NCBI RefSeq assembly: GCF_021261325.1
Contig: NZ_JAJSBI010000010.1
Location: 1 to 64,000, forward strand
Length of the DNA stretch: 64,000 nt
DNA from: Streptomyces guryensis
GTDB lineage: Bacteria; Actinomycetota; Actinomycetes; Streptomycetales; Streptomycetaceae
Direction of reading: 5' to 3'
Under the pieces are notes generated by a model. The model did not search any database, had not been told where the DNA came from, and saw only the letters and a list, made by a program, of their open reading frames with translations. A program made the position numbers and the translations under genes. Below are positions 42,663 through 51,976 of this stretch, one piece after another. Within the stretch, counting starts at the first letter, position 1, and each line of letters opens with the position of its first letter.

Positions 42663-42972
42663 GCTCGCAGCTTGGCATGTCTGCTGTCGCCTGCGTGCGC
42701 GCGGTCACCTGGCCCGTGAGCCGGGCCCGCGTGGATCTGCGGCTCACGCGTGACTACGGGCCGTCCGCCGTGGCGGACGCGAGGGTGCGGCGGTGCTGGT
42801 CGGTGCCGACGGCGATCGGGCGGGTGCTGTCGGCCGGGTGTGTGCGGTCCGGGGCGCGGGTGAGGCCGAGCGTGCATGGGCGGTGCCGCGACGCTCTGTG
42901 CCGCGACCAAGAGGAGTTCGTCCCACGTCGAGGCCCTGGGGCTCCTCGCAGGAATCGGCTGAAGTCGCTGGA
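42663..42972. other. Gap without a supported gene
   Basis: These 310 bases lie between YnfA and the AraC-type regulator gene. Several frames stay open but none has a ribosome binding site, a conserved motif or typical codon pattern. It could be a decayed coding segment. GTGAGCC/GGCTCAC repeats near 42716-42750 form a weak hairpin. Confidence 0.5.
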
Positions 42973-43791
42973 TCAGCGGGGCGGGGAAGCCGCCGGATGG
43001 GCGGCGTAGGCGGTCGGCGGCACCCCGACCGTCGCCGTGAAGTCCCGTACCAGATGGGCCTGGTCGGCGTAACCGAGATCGGCCGCCAGGGCCGCCCAGT
43101 CGACCTCGCGGTCCGTCTCGGCGTGCTCCAGGGCCTCGTGGATGCGGTAGCGCAGGATGACCCATTTCGGGCCCACGCCGACGTACCCGGCGAACAGCCG
43201 CTGCAGCAGTCGTACGGACATCCCCTCGGCGCGGGCGAAGTCGGCGACGCGGCGGATCGTTCTGTCGGTGCGGATGCGGTCGACCAGGGTCATCGCGAGG
43301 TCGGCCTGGGGGTCGGGGCCGGAGGAGAGTGAGAGCAGGAAGGTGTCGAGGGCGGCGATCCGGGCGTCCTCGTCGGCCGGGGTGAGGACGGCCGCGGGAT
43401 CCGCCGTCGGGAAGGTCCCGGGGGAGCGGACCCGCCGGCCCGTCCACTCGCTCACCGCCTGCCCGGGGGCGAAGGGGCGGAAGCCGCCGGGCCGGAACTT
43501 GATGCCGCAGACCCGGCCGCGTCCCTCCAGCTTCTGGACGAAGAGCCCCTGCTGGACGCCGGTGACCTCGACGAACGGCTCCTGGTCCGCGAACTGCTGG
43601 AAGACGATGTGGACGGCGGGGTGCGGGACCACGTGCGAGATGTACGGCTCGTCGAGGTCCCAGTCGATCAGCCAGTAGTGCTCGACATGGTGGCGCAGCG
43701 GCTCGGCGGGGTCGGGGCGGCGGAAGTCCACGCGCGCGAGGAAGTCCGCGGCGCCGACGATGCCTCGGGTGTCACGGCGTGGGGCGGCCAT
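42973..43791 (-). CDS. AraC-family transcriptional regulator
   Basis: A 272-residue regulator. The N-terminal domain (about 15-140) has the pattern LRHHVEHYWLIDWDLDEPY and IKFRPGGFRPFAPGQAV seen in the DUF6597 AraC group. Two HTH motifs follow: TIRRVADFARAEGMSVRLLQ and WAALAADLGYADQAHLVRDF, ending GVPPTAYAAH. The effector is unknown. It is the divergent neighbour of the two-component system at 44089, separated by 297 bases in which I see no gene. Confidence 0.88.
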   Translation of the reverse strand: MAAPRRDTRGIVGAADFLARVDFRRPDPAEPLRHHVEHYWLIDWDLDEPYISHVVPHPAVHIVFQQFADQEPFVEVTGVQQGLFVQKLEGRGRVCGIKFRPGGFRPFAPGQAVSEWTGRRVRSPGTFPTADPAAVLTPADEDARIAALDTFLLSLSSGPDPQADLAMTLVDRIRTDRTIRRVADFARAEGMSVRLLQRLFAGYVGVGPKWVILRYRIHEALEHAETDREVDWAALAADLGYADQAHLVRDFTATVGVPPTAYAAHPAASPPR

Positions 43792-44088
43792 GTGGGGATC
43801 GTAGGACGGGGCACTGACATTGATGCTGATACTCAGGTTCCGGTGGCCGTGGAGTTCGCGGCCCGGGGCCCGGCAAGGGGTGCCGGAGGCGCCGACCCAC
43901 GCGTCCCGGGCCGGCGTCGCGGGGACGATCCCGGCCCGTCAGGTGTTCCAGGAGGCCCCGCCCTTCAGTGAGAAGAGGGTAGGAGGGTGTTGCGGGTTGC
44001 TCGTGTGACGGTGAGAGGCGGGTAAAAAGGCAGATCGTACGGCCGCCGTCCTCCGCTGAACCGCCACATGCCTTGGCAGTATGGGTAC

Positions 44089-44808
44089 GTGCCCCAAACT
44101 GTGCTGCTCGCCGAAGACGACCGCGCCATCCGTCATGCCCTGGAACGCGCCCTGAGCCTGGAGGGCTACCAGGTCACGGCGGTCGCCGACGGTGTGGAGG
44201 CGCTGGCTCAGGCCCACAAGACCCCGCCGGACGTGCTTCTGCTCGACGTGATGATGCCCGGCATCGACGGGTTGCAGGTCTGCCGGGTGCTGCGTGCCGA
44301 GGGCGACCGCACGCCGATCCTCATGCTCACCGCGCTCGTCGAGACCGCCGACCGTATCGCGGGCCTGGACGCGGGCGCCGACGACTACGTGGTCAAGCCG
44401 TTCGACGTCGAGGAGGTCTTCGCGCGGCTGCGTGCGCTGCTGCGTCGGACCAGCCCGGACAGCGGGGCCGCGGCCGACGTGCCGAAGGAGCTGCCCGCGG
44501 CCTCCGACCGGCAGATCGAGGCCGCCGGACTGCGCATGGACGTACAGGCAAGGCGGGCCTGGCGCGGCGAGCGGGAGCTGGAGCTGACGCGGACCGAGTT
44601 CGAGCTGCTGGAGCTGCTCGTGCGCAACGCCGGGATCGTCCTCGACCACTCCACCATCTACGACCGCATCTGGGGCTACGACTTCGGGCCCGGTTCCAAG
44701 AACCTCGCCGTGTACGTCGGCTACCTGCGCCGCAAGCTCGACGAGCCGGGCGCACCGGCGCTGATCCACACGGTGCGCGGTGTGGGTTACGTGCTGCGGG
44801 AAGACTAG
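44089..44808 (+). CDS. OmpR-family response regulator (MprA-like)
   Basis: A 239-residue regulator starting at GTG (VPQTVLLAEDDRAI). The receiver accepts phosphate at Asp53 in LLLDVMMPG; Thr in MLTAL and Lys in DDYVVKPFD complete the site. The winged-helix domain (about 140-235) includes LTRTEFELLELLVRNAG and VYVGYLRRKLDEPGAPALI. It resembles mycobacterial MprA. An in-frame ATG at 44068 would add seven residues. Its stop overlaps the kinase start by one base. Confidence 0.92.
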   Translation: MPQTVLLAEDDRAIRHALERALSLEGYQVTAVADGVEALAQAHKTPPDVLLLDVMMPGIDGLQVCRVLRAEGDRTPILMLTALVETADRIAGLDAGADDYVVKPFDVEEVFARLRALLRRTSPDSGAAADVPKELPAASDRQIEAAGLRMDVQARRAWRGERELELTRTEFELLELLVRNAGIVLDHSTIYDRIWGYDFGPGSKNLAVYVGYLRRKLDEPGAPALIHTVRGVGYVLRED

Positions 44809-46247
44809 TGGGCCGGATCAGGCGGCTGCTGGCCAGACGGCGGCCCGGGCTGGTCTCCCTGCGCACCACGTTCGCGGTCTCGTTCGCGGCGGTCACCGCC
44901 GCCGTCACGGTGCTGGTCGGTGTGCTGTCGTACAGTGCGGCGGCCCGGCTGGTCCGGGTGGACCAGGAGTCCGTGTTCGACCAGGTCGTGCAGGATCTGC
45001 GGGACGAGGTGCGGCAGCACAGGATGACGACGGAGGACTTCTCCTCCTCGGCGCCGGGCCATGACATCGTGCGGCCCGCCCGTACGGATGTGCAGGTGCT
45101 GGGGCCGGACGGCAAGGTCGTCGACCCGGGCAGCCCCGGGCTGCCGGTGGTCTCCGCCGACCGGTCGATCGCGGCTGACCGGACGGCCGGGAAGCTGGTC
45201 GAGCACAAGGATGTCGACGTCGACACGGACGTCTACCGCATCGCGACGGTCTCGCTCGGCGCCGGGCGTGGCGCGGTGCAGGTCGCTCAGGAGTTCAGCG
45301 ACACCGAGGACCTGCTGCGGGCGCTGCAGCAGCGCACGTTGATCCTGATGTGCGCGGTGGTGATCGCGGCGGGCCTGTTCGGCTGGTGGCTGGCGCGACG
45401 CATCACCCACCGTCTGATCCTGCTGACCTCGGCCGCGGAGGACGTCGCCCGCACCCGGCGGCTCGGCATCGAGGTGCCCGTCACCGGCTACGACGAGGTG
45501 GGCCGCCTCGGCCGCGCCTTCGACCGGATGCTGGGCCGCCTCGCCCAGTCCGAGGAGGACCAGCGGCGCCTGGTCCAGGACGCGGGCCACGAACTCCGTA
45601 CGCCGCTCACCTCGCTCCGTACGAACATCTCGCTGCTGCGGCGGATCGACGAACTGCCTCCGGCCACCCGCGAGGAACTGGTCGCGGACCTGGGCCAGGA
45701 GGCGCGCGAACTGACCGACCTGGTCAACGAGCTGGTGGACCTGGCGGCCGGGCAGTCCGACAGCGAGCCGCTGCAGCGGGTCGACCTCGCGGACATCGCG
45801 GAGGACGTGGCCGGGCTCGCGCGGCGGCGCAGCGGGCGGCAGATCACGGTCCGGGCGAGCGGTGACACGACGACCGACGGCCGGCCCGGGATGCTGCAGC
45901 GCGCGATCTCCAATCTGGTGGAGAACGCGGCCAAGTTCGACCGCGACGGCACCGGGTCCATCGAGATCGCCGTGTCCGGGCCCGCCCGTGCGGGCACGGT
46001 CCGCGTGGAGATCCTCGACCGCGGGCCCGGTATCGCCGACGGTGACCTGATCCGCATCTTCGACCGCTTCTACCGTGCGGCCGACGCTCGTTCCCTGCCC
46101 GGTTCCGGGCTCGGTCTGTCGATCGTGCGGGAGGTCGCCATGGCGCACGGCGGGGCGCCGTTCGCGGTGCAGCGGGCGGGGGGCGGGGCGGTGATCGGGT
46201 TCACCGTCGGCGGGGTGCCGGGGAGCGGGACGGGCGCCGGGGGGTGA
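44808..46247 (+). CDS. Sensor histidine kinase (MprB-like)
   Basis: A 479-residue kinase. Membrane helices lie at about 18-42 (LRTTFAVSFAAVTAAVTVLV) and 178-200, with an extracytoplasmic sensor between. A HAMP linker is followed by the HisKA box DAGHELRTPLTSLRTN with His near 261, and the ATPase motifs NLVENAAKFD, DRGPGIAD and GSGLGLSIV. The start is GTG sharing a G with the TAG of the response regulator (TAGTG), so the two are coupled. The signal is unknown; the MprB family responds to envelope stress. Confidence 0.92.
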   Translation: MGRIRRLLARRRPGLVSLRTTFAVSFAAVTAAVTVLVGVLSYSAAARLVRVDQESVFDQVVQDLRDEVRQHRMTTEDFSSSAPGHDIVRPARTDVQVLGPDGKVVDPGSPGLPVVSADRSIAADRTAGKLVEHKDVDVDTDVYRIATVSLGAGRGAVQVAQEFSDTEDLLRALQQRTLILMCAVVIAAGLFGWWLARRITHRLILLTSAAEDVARTRRLGIEVPVTGYDEVGRLGRAFDRMLGRLAQSEEDQRRLVQDAGHELRTPLTSLRTNISLLRRIDELPPATREELVADLGQEARELTDLVNELVDLAAGQSDSEPLQRVDLADIAEDVAGLARRRSGRQITVRASGDTTTDGRPGMLQRAISNLVENAAKFDRDGTGSIEIAVSGPARAGTVRVEILDRGPGIADGDLIRIFDRFYRAADARSLPGSGLGLSIVREVAMAHGGAPFAVQRAGGGAVIGFTVGGVPGSGTGAGG

Positions 46248-46437
46248 CGCGGCGGTTCCTGTGGCCCTGCCCGAGGCTCTGCCGACCGGTCCGCCGGGGT
46301 CTGGAATCGGCCATTCCGCTCAACCCCATTTAACTCTCAAGCTGTCATGACATACTCGCGATCCGGCGTGTGATCGTCCCCCGACGGTTGGGAAAGCGAT
46401 TGCCAGTGAACGTGAGAAGCCATGTGCTGGAGCATCC

Positions 46438-49400
46438 GTGAGCCGGCAGCGGGGACGTCCCGAGCGGCCGCTCGATCCCGACGCGGGGCCGGTCCAGCGC
46501 TTCGCACATGAGCTGCGGTCCTTACGGGCCCGGACCGGCTCCCCGTCGTACCGGACCATGTCCGGCCAGGCCCGCGTCTCGGTGGCCGCGCTGTCCCGGG
46601 CGGCCTCCGGCGAACGGCTGCCGTCGGTGGCGGTGGTGCGCGCGTACGCGCAGGCCTGCGGGGCGGATCCGGACGTCTGGCAGGACCGATTAAGGGCGGC
46701 GGCGGACGAGGTCGCGGCCTGCGGAGCCGTGGAGGGGGAGTCGCCCTACCAGGGCCTGGCGAGGTTCGAACCGGGCGACCAGGAGCTGTTCTTCGGCCGG
46801 GACGCGCTCGCCGAGGACGCCGTGCGGCTGATGACGGAGCACCGGTTCGTGGTGCTGCTCGGCGCGTCCGGCAGCGGCAAGTCCTCGCTGCTGCGGGCCG
46901 GGGTCATGCCCCGCCTGGAGCGGGTGGTGGACGAAGCGGGCTGCGCCGCGCAGCTCCGGCTGATCACACCCGGCGCCCGGCCCGCCGCCGGCCACGGCCG
47001 GCTGCTGGCACCGGGGCCGGACGGGCCCCACCGCGTGGTCGTGGTCGACCAGTTCGAGGAGATCTTCACGCTCTGCCGGGACCGGGCCGAACGGTGGCGG
47101 TTCGTCGACCAGTTGCTGGCCGCCAAGGACGCGGACGGCCGGCTGCGCGTGGTCGTCGCTATCGGGGCCGGTTTCCACGGCCGGTGCGTGGAGCACCCGG
47201 ACCTCGCCGAGGCGCTGCGGCACACCACACTGCAGGTCGGGCCGATGACCCGGGAGGAACTGCGGGACGCGGTGGTCAGACCGGCCACGGCAGCGGGCCT
47301 GCGGGTCGAGCGGGAACTCACCGCCCGCATCGTCGAGGAGGTCCACGACCAGCCCGGCGCGCTCCCGATGCTCTCGCACGCCCTGCGGGAGACCTGGCGC
47401 AGACGGCGCAGCGGAGTGCTGACGCTGGCCGCGTACGAGGAGGCGGGCGGCGTCCACGGGGCGATCGCCGCGGCGGCCGAGGAGGTCTACGGCGGGCTCT
47501 CCGCCGACCAGTCCGGCACCGCTCGGCGGCTCCTGCTGGCACTCATCGCCCCCGGTGACGGCACTCCCGACAGCCCCCGCCCGGTCAGACGCGCCGATCT
47601 GCGCGAATGGCCGGACCCCGAGGTGCCCGTCGTCCTCGAACGGCTCTCCCGCGCGCGGCTGATCACCGTGGACGAGGAGAACGTGGAACTCGCGCACGCG
47701 GCCCTGATCACCCGCTGGCCCCGGCTGCAGCAGTGGATCGAGGAGAACCGCGAACGGCTGCGGATGCACCGCCACCTCGCCGAGGCCGCCCGCAACTGGC
47801 AGGAGCACGGCAGCGATCCCGGCACCCTGTACCGAGGGGTCCATCTCGCCCTGGCCGACGTGCTGTTCACCCGCGAGCGGCACGAGGACGACCTCACCGC
47901 GCGGGAGCGGGCCTTCCTGTGCGCCTCCCGGGTGGCCCAGCGCATGGAGCGCTGGACGGCCGCCCGTATGCAGCGCCGCATACGAAGACTCGTCGTCGCC
48001 CTCACCTGCGTGCTGGGCGGGGCCCTGGTCGCCGGTCAGCTCGCCTGGCACGAGAGCGACGTGGCCGAGGCCGAGCGCACCCTCGCCGGCGCCCGCCAGG
48101 CCGCCGCCCTGGCCGTCCGGGACCGGGTGCCAGACCCCCGCACCCGCACGCTGCTCAGCATCGCCGCCTGGCGCCTCGCCCCGCTCCCGGAGAGCCGCGC
48201 GGCCCTCTTCCACGCCCTGACCGACCCCGAGCGCGACACCTTCACAGCCCCGGACCAGAACGCCACCACCCGCGTCTTCCTCACCGACTCCGGCCGCACC
48301 CTGCTCGCCACCGGCGGCGGCCACTGGTCGACCTGGGATGTCACCACCCACCACCACACCGCCTCCGGCCGCCTGCCGAACCTCCCGGTGACGGCGGCCG
48401 GCCCTGACGGCCGGACCCTCGCCCTGTCCGGATCCGACGGCGAGCGGCGGTTGTGGCGTCTGCCGGCGGGGGCGGGGGCCTTGGCCGGGTATCACGTTGC
48501 GGTCGGCGCAGGCCCCGGTGTCGGTGGTTACGTCGTGGGCGGGCCGGAGCCGGCGGCGCAGTTGCGTGGGTTCATGGATGATCCGGTGGTGCTGGAGCGG
48601 GCCGTCGGCGGTGTCGTGGTGCCGAGTGGGGATGCGCGGCTGGCGGTCGTCTGCGGGCGGGGCGGGGTGCTCTTGGTGCGGGACACCGTCCGGCACCGGA
48701 CCGTCACGGGTGGCTGGCAGGAACGGCCGGCGGTGGACTGTTCCGCCGCCTCGCTCGTCTTCGACCGGGCCGGGGCGCGGCTCGCCGCGGTCTCGGGTAC
48801 CGGGATACGCGTGTGGGACACGGGCTCGGGCCGGCAACTCGCGGAGATCGCCGAACCGGGCGCCACGCACCCGGCGTTCACCGCGGACGGGCGGTTCCTG
48901 GCGGCGGCCGGGCAGGACGGGATCACGGTCTGGCGCGTATCGGCGGCGCAAACACCGGTGTTCCGCCACGCCCTGGCCGACGGCCCCGTCACCGCCCTCG
49001 TCTGGGACCCCGCCGCCCCCACTCTGCGCTACCTGACCGGCACCACCGTCCACTCCCTCGACCTCTCGGCGCCCGCCACCTCCCCGTGGCGCGCCCGGCC
49101 GCCGGACCACGAGACGCTCAGCCCGGACGGGCGCCTGCTGGCCACCGCCGAACGGCACGGCGACAGTTACCGCTTCCGCCTGCGCTCCACCCGGACCGGC
49201 CGCGTCCTCGCCGGACTGCCCGCCCCCGGGGCACCAGGACACACCGAAGCCGGGGACGCCGTACCCCTCATGGCCTTCAGCCCCGACAGCCGGACCTTCG
49301 GCTACGGCGTCGGGGCCGCGGAAGCGTCCGGCGCCGGGATCGTCGTATGGAATGCGACAACTCGCCGAGTCCAGGCGGAAGTTCGGCCGCGTGGGTCCTC

Positions 49401-50445
49401 CGCCGTCCGCTCGATCGCGCTCACCCAGGGCGGCCGGAAACTGCTGCTCACCCGGGCGTCCGCCACCGGCTCGCGCACCGGGGAGGTGTGGGACACCGCC
49501 CGGGGGACGCGGACCGATCGGCCCGAGGCCCTTGCCGGAACCCTTGAGTCCGTCCTGGCCTCCGGCTTCGCCGGGCCGGTCACCGCCCTGCCCTTCGGCC
49601 TGCACACCGACGTACCCCTCGGTCCGGACGGCGAGGCGGACGTCCTCGCCCTCAGCCCCGACGGCCTGCACCTGGCCACCGGCGGTTCCTTCGGCAGCGT
49701 CACCGTCTGGCGGGGCCGTACGGAACGCCACCGGCAGTCGGTCGTGCCGGGCTCCGGCGCGCGGGTCACCGCCCTCGCCTTCAGCCCCGACGGCCGCACC
49801 CTCGCGGTGGGGTACGGCTCCGGCGCGCTGCGCCTGTGGGACACGGCCACCCGCCAGCCCCTGGGTGCCGGCCTCAACACCCCCGGCGACGCGATCCGTT
49901 CACTGGCCTTCGACGCGCACGGGGACTCCGTCTACGCCGCCGGCCCGCACGTCCCCGTCCAGCGGTACGCCGTCGGCCCCGCCCGGGTCGTCACCCTGCT
50001 CTGCGCACGCGTCGGCCGTGACCTCACCGGAAACGAATGGCGGACGTACCTCCCCGGTGTGCCCTACCGGCGCGTGTGCGACGTGCCTGGCACCGGCGAA
50101 TCGACTGCGACTGCGACTGCGACTGTGACTCCGACACCGACACCGACCGCGAGTCCGACGCCGACGCGTACCACCTCGCCACCCCCCGCCGCTCGCCGGC
50201 CCGGCGCGGGTGCACGGCGTGCGGACGGACGGCCGGCTGTCCGGTTTCCGTCCCCGGTTGGGTTGTTTACGTCTCTGACCTGCATTGATCAACAAATCGG
50301 CGCCCCGAAGAGTGGGCCACCAGGAAAGCACCCCCCACTCACTGGAGGAAACCGATGCCATTCGCGCGCCGCAAGTCCGCCTCTCCCAAGCGCGTCCTCC
50401 GTACCGGCGGGGCTGTCGCGGCCCTGGCCCTGGGCGCCTCGCTGA
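46438..50445 (+). CDS. HTH-STAND NTPase with membrane helix and WD40-like repeats
   Basis: A 1335-residue protein. Order: XRE-like HTH (about 18-80), nSTAND1 ATPase with Walker A GASGSGKSSLL at about 142-152 and Walker B VVVVDQFEEIF near 205, a winged region, a helix rich in Arg leading to one membrane span at about 514-535 (VVALTCVLGGALVAGQLAW), and beta-propeller-like repeats from about 590 to 1200 (FSPDGRTLAVGYGSGALRLW). Where relatives read RADFYGRC this one has GAGFHGRC. Codon 85 is TTA, so bldA tRNA is required. The tail is low complexity and the last 91 bases overlap the next gene. GTG start. Confidence 0.85.
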   Translation: MSRQRGRPERPLDPDAGPVQRFAHELRSLRARTGSPSYRTMSGQARVSVAALSRAASGERLPSVAVVRAYAQACGADPDVWQDRLRAAADEVAACGAVEGESPYQGLARFEPGDQELFFGRDALAEDAVRLMTEHRFVVLLGASGSGKSSLLRAGVMPRLERVVDEAGCAAQLRLITPGARPAAGHGRLLAPGPDGPHRVVVVDQFEEIFTLCRDRAERWRFVDQLLAAKDADGRLRVVVAIGAGFHGRCVEHPDLAEALRHTTLQVGPMTREELRDAVVRPATAAGLRVERELTARIVEEVHDQPGALPMLSHALRETWRRRRSGVLTLAAYEEAGGVHGAIAAAAEEVYGGLSADQSGTARRLLLALIAPGDGTPDSPRPVRRADLREWPDPEVPVVLERLSRARLITVDEENVELAHAALITRWPRLQQWIEENRERLRMHRHLAEAARNWQEHGSDPGTLYRGVHLALADVLFTRERHEDDLTARERAFLCASRVAQRMERWTAARMQRRIRRLVVALTCVLGGALVAGQLAWHESDVAEAERTLAGARQAAALAVRDRVPDPRTRTLLSIAAWRLAPLPESRAALFHALTDPERDTFTAPDQNATTRVFLTDSGRTLLATGGGHWSTWDVTTHHHTASGRLPNLPVTAAGPDGRTLALSGSDGERRLWRLPAGAGALAGYHVAVGAGPGVGGYVVGGPEPAAQLRGFMDDPVVLERAVGGVVVPSGDARLAVVCGRGGVLLVRDTVRHRTVTGGWQERPAVDCSAASLVFDRAGARLAAVSGTGIRVWDTGSGRQLAEIAEPGATHPAFTADGRFLAAAGQDGITVWRVSAAQTPVFRHALADGPVTALVWDPAAPTLRYLTGTTVHSLDLSAPATSPWRARPPDHETLSPDGRLLATAERHGDSYRFRLRSTRTGRVLAGLPAPGAPGHTEAGDAVPLMAFSPDSRTFGYGVGAAEASGAGIVVWNATTRRVQAEVRPRGSSAVRSIALTQGGRKLLLTRASATGSRTGEVWDTARGTRTDRPEALAGTLESVLASGFAGPVTALPFGLHTDVPLGPDGEADVLALSPDGLHLATGGSFGSVTVWRGRTERHRQSVVPGSGARVTALAFSPDGRTLAVGYGSGALRLWDTATRQPLGAGLNTPGDAIRSLAFDAHGDSVYAAGPHVPVQRYAVGPARVVTLLCARVGRDLTGNEWRTYLPGVPYRRVCDVPGTGESTATATATVTPTPTPTASPTPTRTTSPPPAARRPGAGARRADGRPAVRFPSPVGLFTSLTCIDQQIGAPKSGPPGKHPPLTGGNRCHSRAASPPLPSASSVPAGLSRPWPWAPR
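50100..50170 (+). repeat. Simple-sequence tract in the STAND gene tail
   Basis: GACTGC/GACTCC/GACACC-type hexamers follow each other here and encode alternating Thr-Ala, Thr-Pro and Ser-Pro residues. Slippage in steps of six would not change frame. The encoded tail is unlike the beta-propeller before it. Confidence 0.75.
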
Positions 50446-50999
50446 TGGCGGCCCCGCAGGCCTCCGCCGCCGACAGCCCCACCACCAAGGAGCTCCTGGA
50501 CGCCTGCAGCTGGGCCGACCTGTGCGAGTTCCACGCGACGGACTACTGGACGTACACCGGCCCCAAGCACCAGGTCGGCAGCACCGCGTACAACTGCGCG
50601 AGCCAGACCAACCAGCACCGCATCGACTGGGCGGACACCACCGGCTCCACCAACACCTTCGGCATTTCGATCAGCGCGGAATACAAGTGGTTCGAGGTGT
50701 TCACGGTCGGCGTCAGCACCACGTACTCGCACAGCTGGGAGGCGTCGCACACCGACACCGAGAGCAACACGGTCAACATCCCGGCCGGCTACAAGGGCTG
50801 GATAGAGCGCGGCACGTCCAAGCAGCAGGCCAAGGGCTGGTACGAGATCCACTTCGGCAAGCGCTTCTACGGCCACTACATCTGGTACGTCAACAACTAC
50901 CAGTCGTCCGGCTTCAACAAGGACAACCCCAACTCGGGCTACGTCAACTTCAAGGACGCGAAGATGACGGCCGGCGAGCGCGCCGCCCACTGCAACTGA
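50355..50999 (+). CDS. Secreted protein, possible aerolysin/ETX-MTX2-like fold
   Basis: A 214-residue protein with a signal peptide (GAVAALALGASLMAAPQASA). The mature part is rich in Ser, Thr, Tyr and Trp. The middle, FTVGVSTTYSHSWEASHTDT followed by TESNTVNIPAGYKGWIERG, alternates polar and apolar residues like the membrane-inserting hairpin of aerolysin-type beta pore-forming toxins, and IPAGYKGW resembles their IPP-type strand. This assignment is by pattern only. GGAGG lies before the ATG. It overlaps the end of the STAND gene and precedes a lipoprotein gene. Confidence 0.65.
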   Translation: MPFARRKSASPKRVLRTGGAVAALALGASLMAAPQASAADSPTTKELLDACSWADLCEFHATDYWTYTGPKHQVGSTAYNCASQTNQHRIDWADTTGSTNTFGISISAEYKWFEVFTVGVSTTYSHSWEASHTDTESNTVNIPAGYKGWIERGTSKQQAKGWYEIHFGKRFYGHYIWYVNNYQSSGFNKDNPNSGYVNFKDAKMTAGERAAHCN

Positions 51000-51016
51000 G
51001 ACCGGACGACGACCGC

Positions 51017-51922
51017 ATGTGGTGCTCCGTGACTTCCGGAACCCGCCCCGGCCCTCGCCTCCGGCTCCGTCTCGCGGCGGTCGCCGTGTGCTCCCTGGTC
51101 CTGCTGACCGGCTGTGCGGCAGGCGCGAAGAGCGAGCCCGACACCGCCCACGCGGACCGTCAGGGGCCGACGGTGATCGGCAGCGACGCCTCGGCGGAGG
51201 GCCGGGTGACGGCGGCGCTCTACCGCGAACTCCTCACCGGCGCCGGACAGCCGGTGCGGATGGCGACCACGAGCTACACGTCGCCCGCGGCCACCGCCAG
51301 GGCCGTGGTGGCGGGCCGGATCGGTCTGGCTCCCGCGTACGAGAGCACCCTGCTGCGCACGTTCCCGGACGGGGGCACCCTGCCCGGGAACATGCCGGCG
51401 ACGCTGAGCATGGCCCTGCCGATGGGGATCGACGCCCTGCCTCCGGCCGCGGCCGAGCACGGCGTCGTCCTCGCGGTCACCCGGGCCACCGCCCGCCGCC
51501 ACGGCCTGCACAGCCTCGCCGACCTCGCCGGAGCCGGCCGCCGGCTCACCCTCGGCGGCTCCGCCTCGGGCGATCCGGACGCCCCGACGCCAGCGTCGCT
51601 GAAGAAGGCGTACGGCGTCAGCGTCACCGGCGCCGGCACCTCGGCCACCGCCGATGTGCTGGCTCTGCGCGGCACCGACCCCGTCATCACCCGTGACCGG
51701 CTGGTCGTGCTGACCGACCCCGTGGGCGTCATCCCGCCCGAGCACGTCTTCCCGCTCATCCAGGCCCCCTACGCGGGACCGGCCGCGAGAAAGGCCCTGG
51801 CCCGGCTCAACCCGGCACTCACCACGGACCAACTGGCCGCGCTCGCCTCCTCCGTCGACGCGGGCCGGTCGCCCGCCGCGACGGCGCGGACCTGGCTGCG
51901 GTCCAGGGGCCTGCTCGGCTGA
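51017..51922 (+). CDS. Substrate-binding lipoprotein (OpuAC/betaine-type)
   Basis: A 301-residue exported lipoprotein with the lipobox LLTGC near residue 32. The ligand domain has the OpuAC/QAT pattern: VIGSDASAEGRVTAALYREL, GRIGLAPAYESTLLR, LADLAGAGRRLTLGG and the end PVGVIPPEHVFPLI. Aromatic residues of the betaine box are few, so the ligand may differ from glycine betaine. No permease or ATPase gene is near, so it is an orphan binding protein. It begins 17 bases after the previous stop. Confidence 0.75.
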   Translation: MWCSVTSGTRPGPRLRLRLAAVAVCSLVLLTGCAAGAKSEPDTAHADRQGPTVIGSDASAEGRVTAALYRELLTGAGQPVRMATTSYTSPAATARAVVAGRIGLAPAYESTLLRTFPDGGTLPGNMPATLSMALPMGIDALPPAAAEHGVVLAVTRATARRHGLHSLADLAGAGRRLTLGGSASGDPDAPTPASLKKAYGVSVTGAGTSATADVLALRGTDPVITRDRLVVLTDPVGVIPPEHVFPLIQAPYAGPAARKALARLNPALTTDQLAALASSVDAGRSPAATARTWLRSRGLLG

Positions 51923-51976
51923 CCCCCTCACTCGTACCTGTCCCGTACCTCACTCGTACAGAAAGGTGACAGCGAA

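Noticed and set aside
42677..43009. A 110-codon plus-strand frame in the gap after YnfA
   Set aside because: Arg-rich, no ribosome binding site and overlapping the end of the AraC gene.
46690..49731. An open frame of over 1000 codons on the minus strand opposite the STAND gene
   Set aside because: It is a by-product of third-position GC bias. It has no start site, no domain, and the opposite strand clearly encodes a STAND-WD40 protein.
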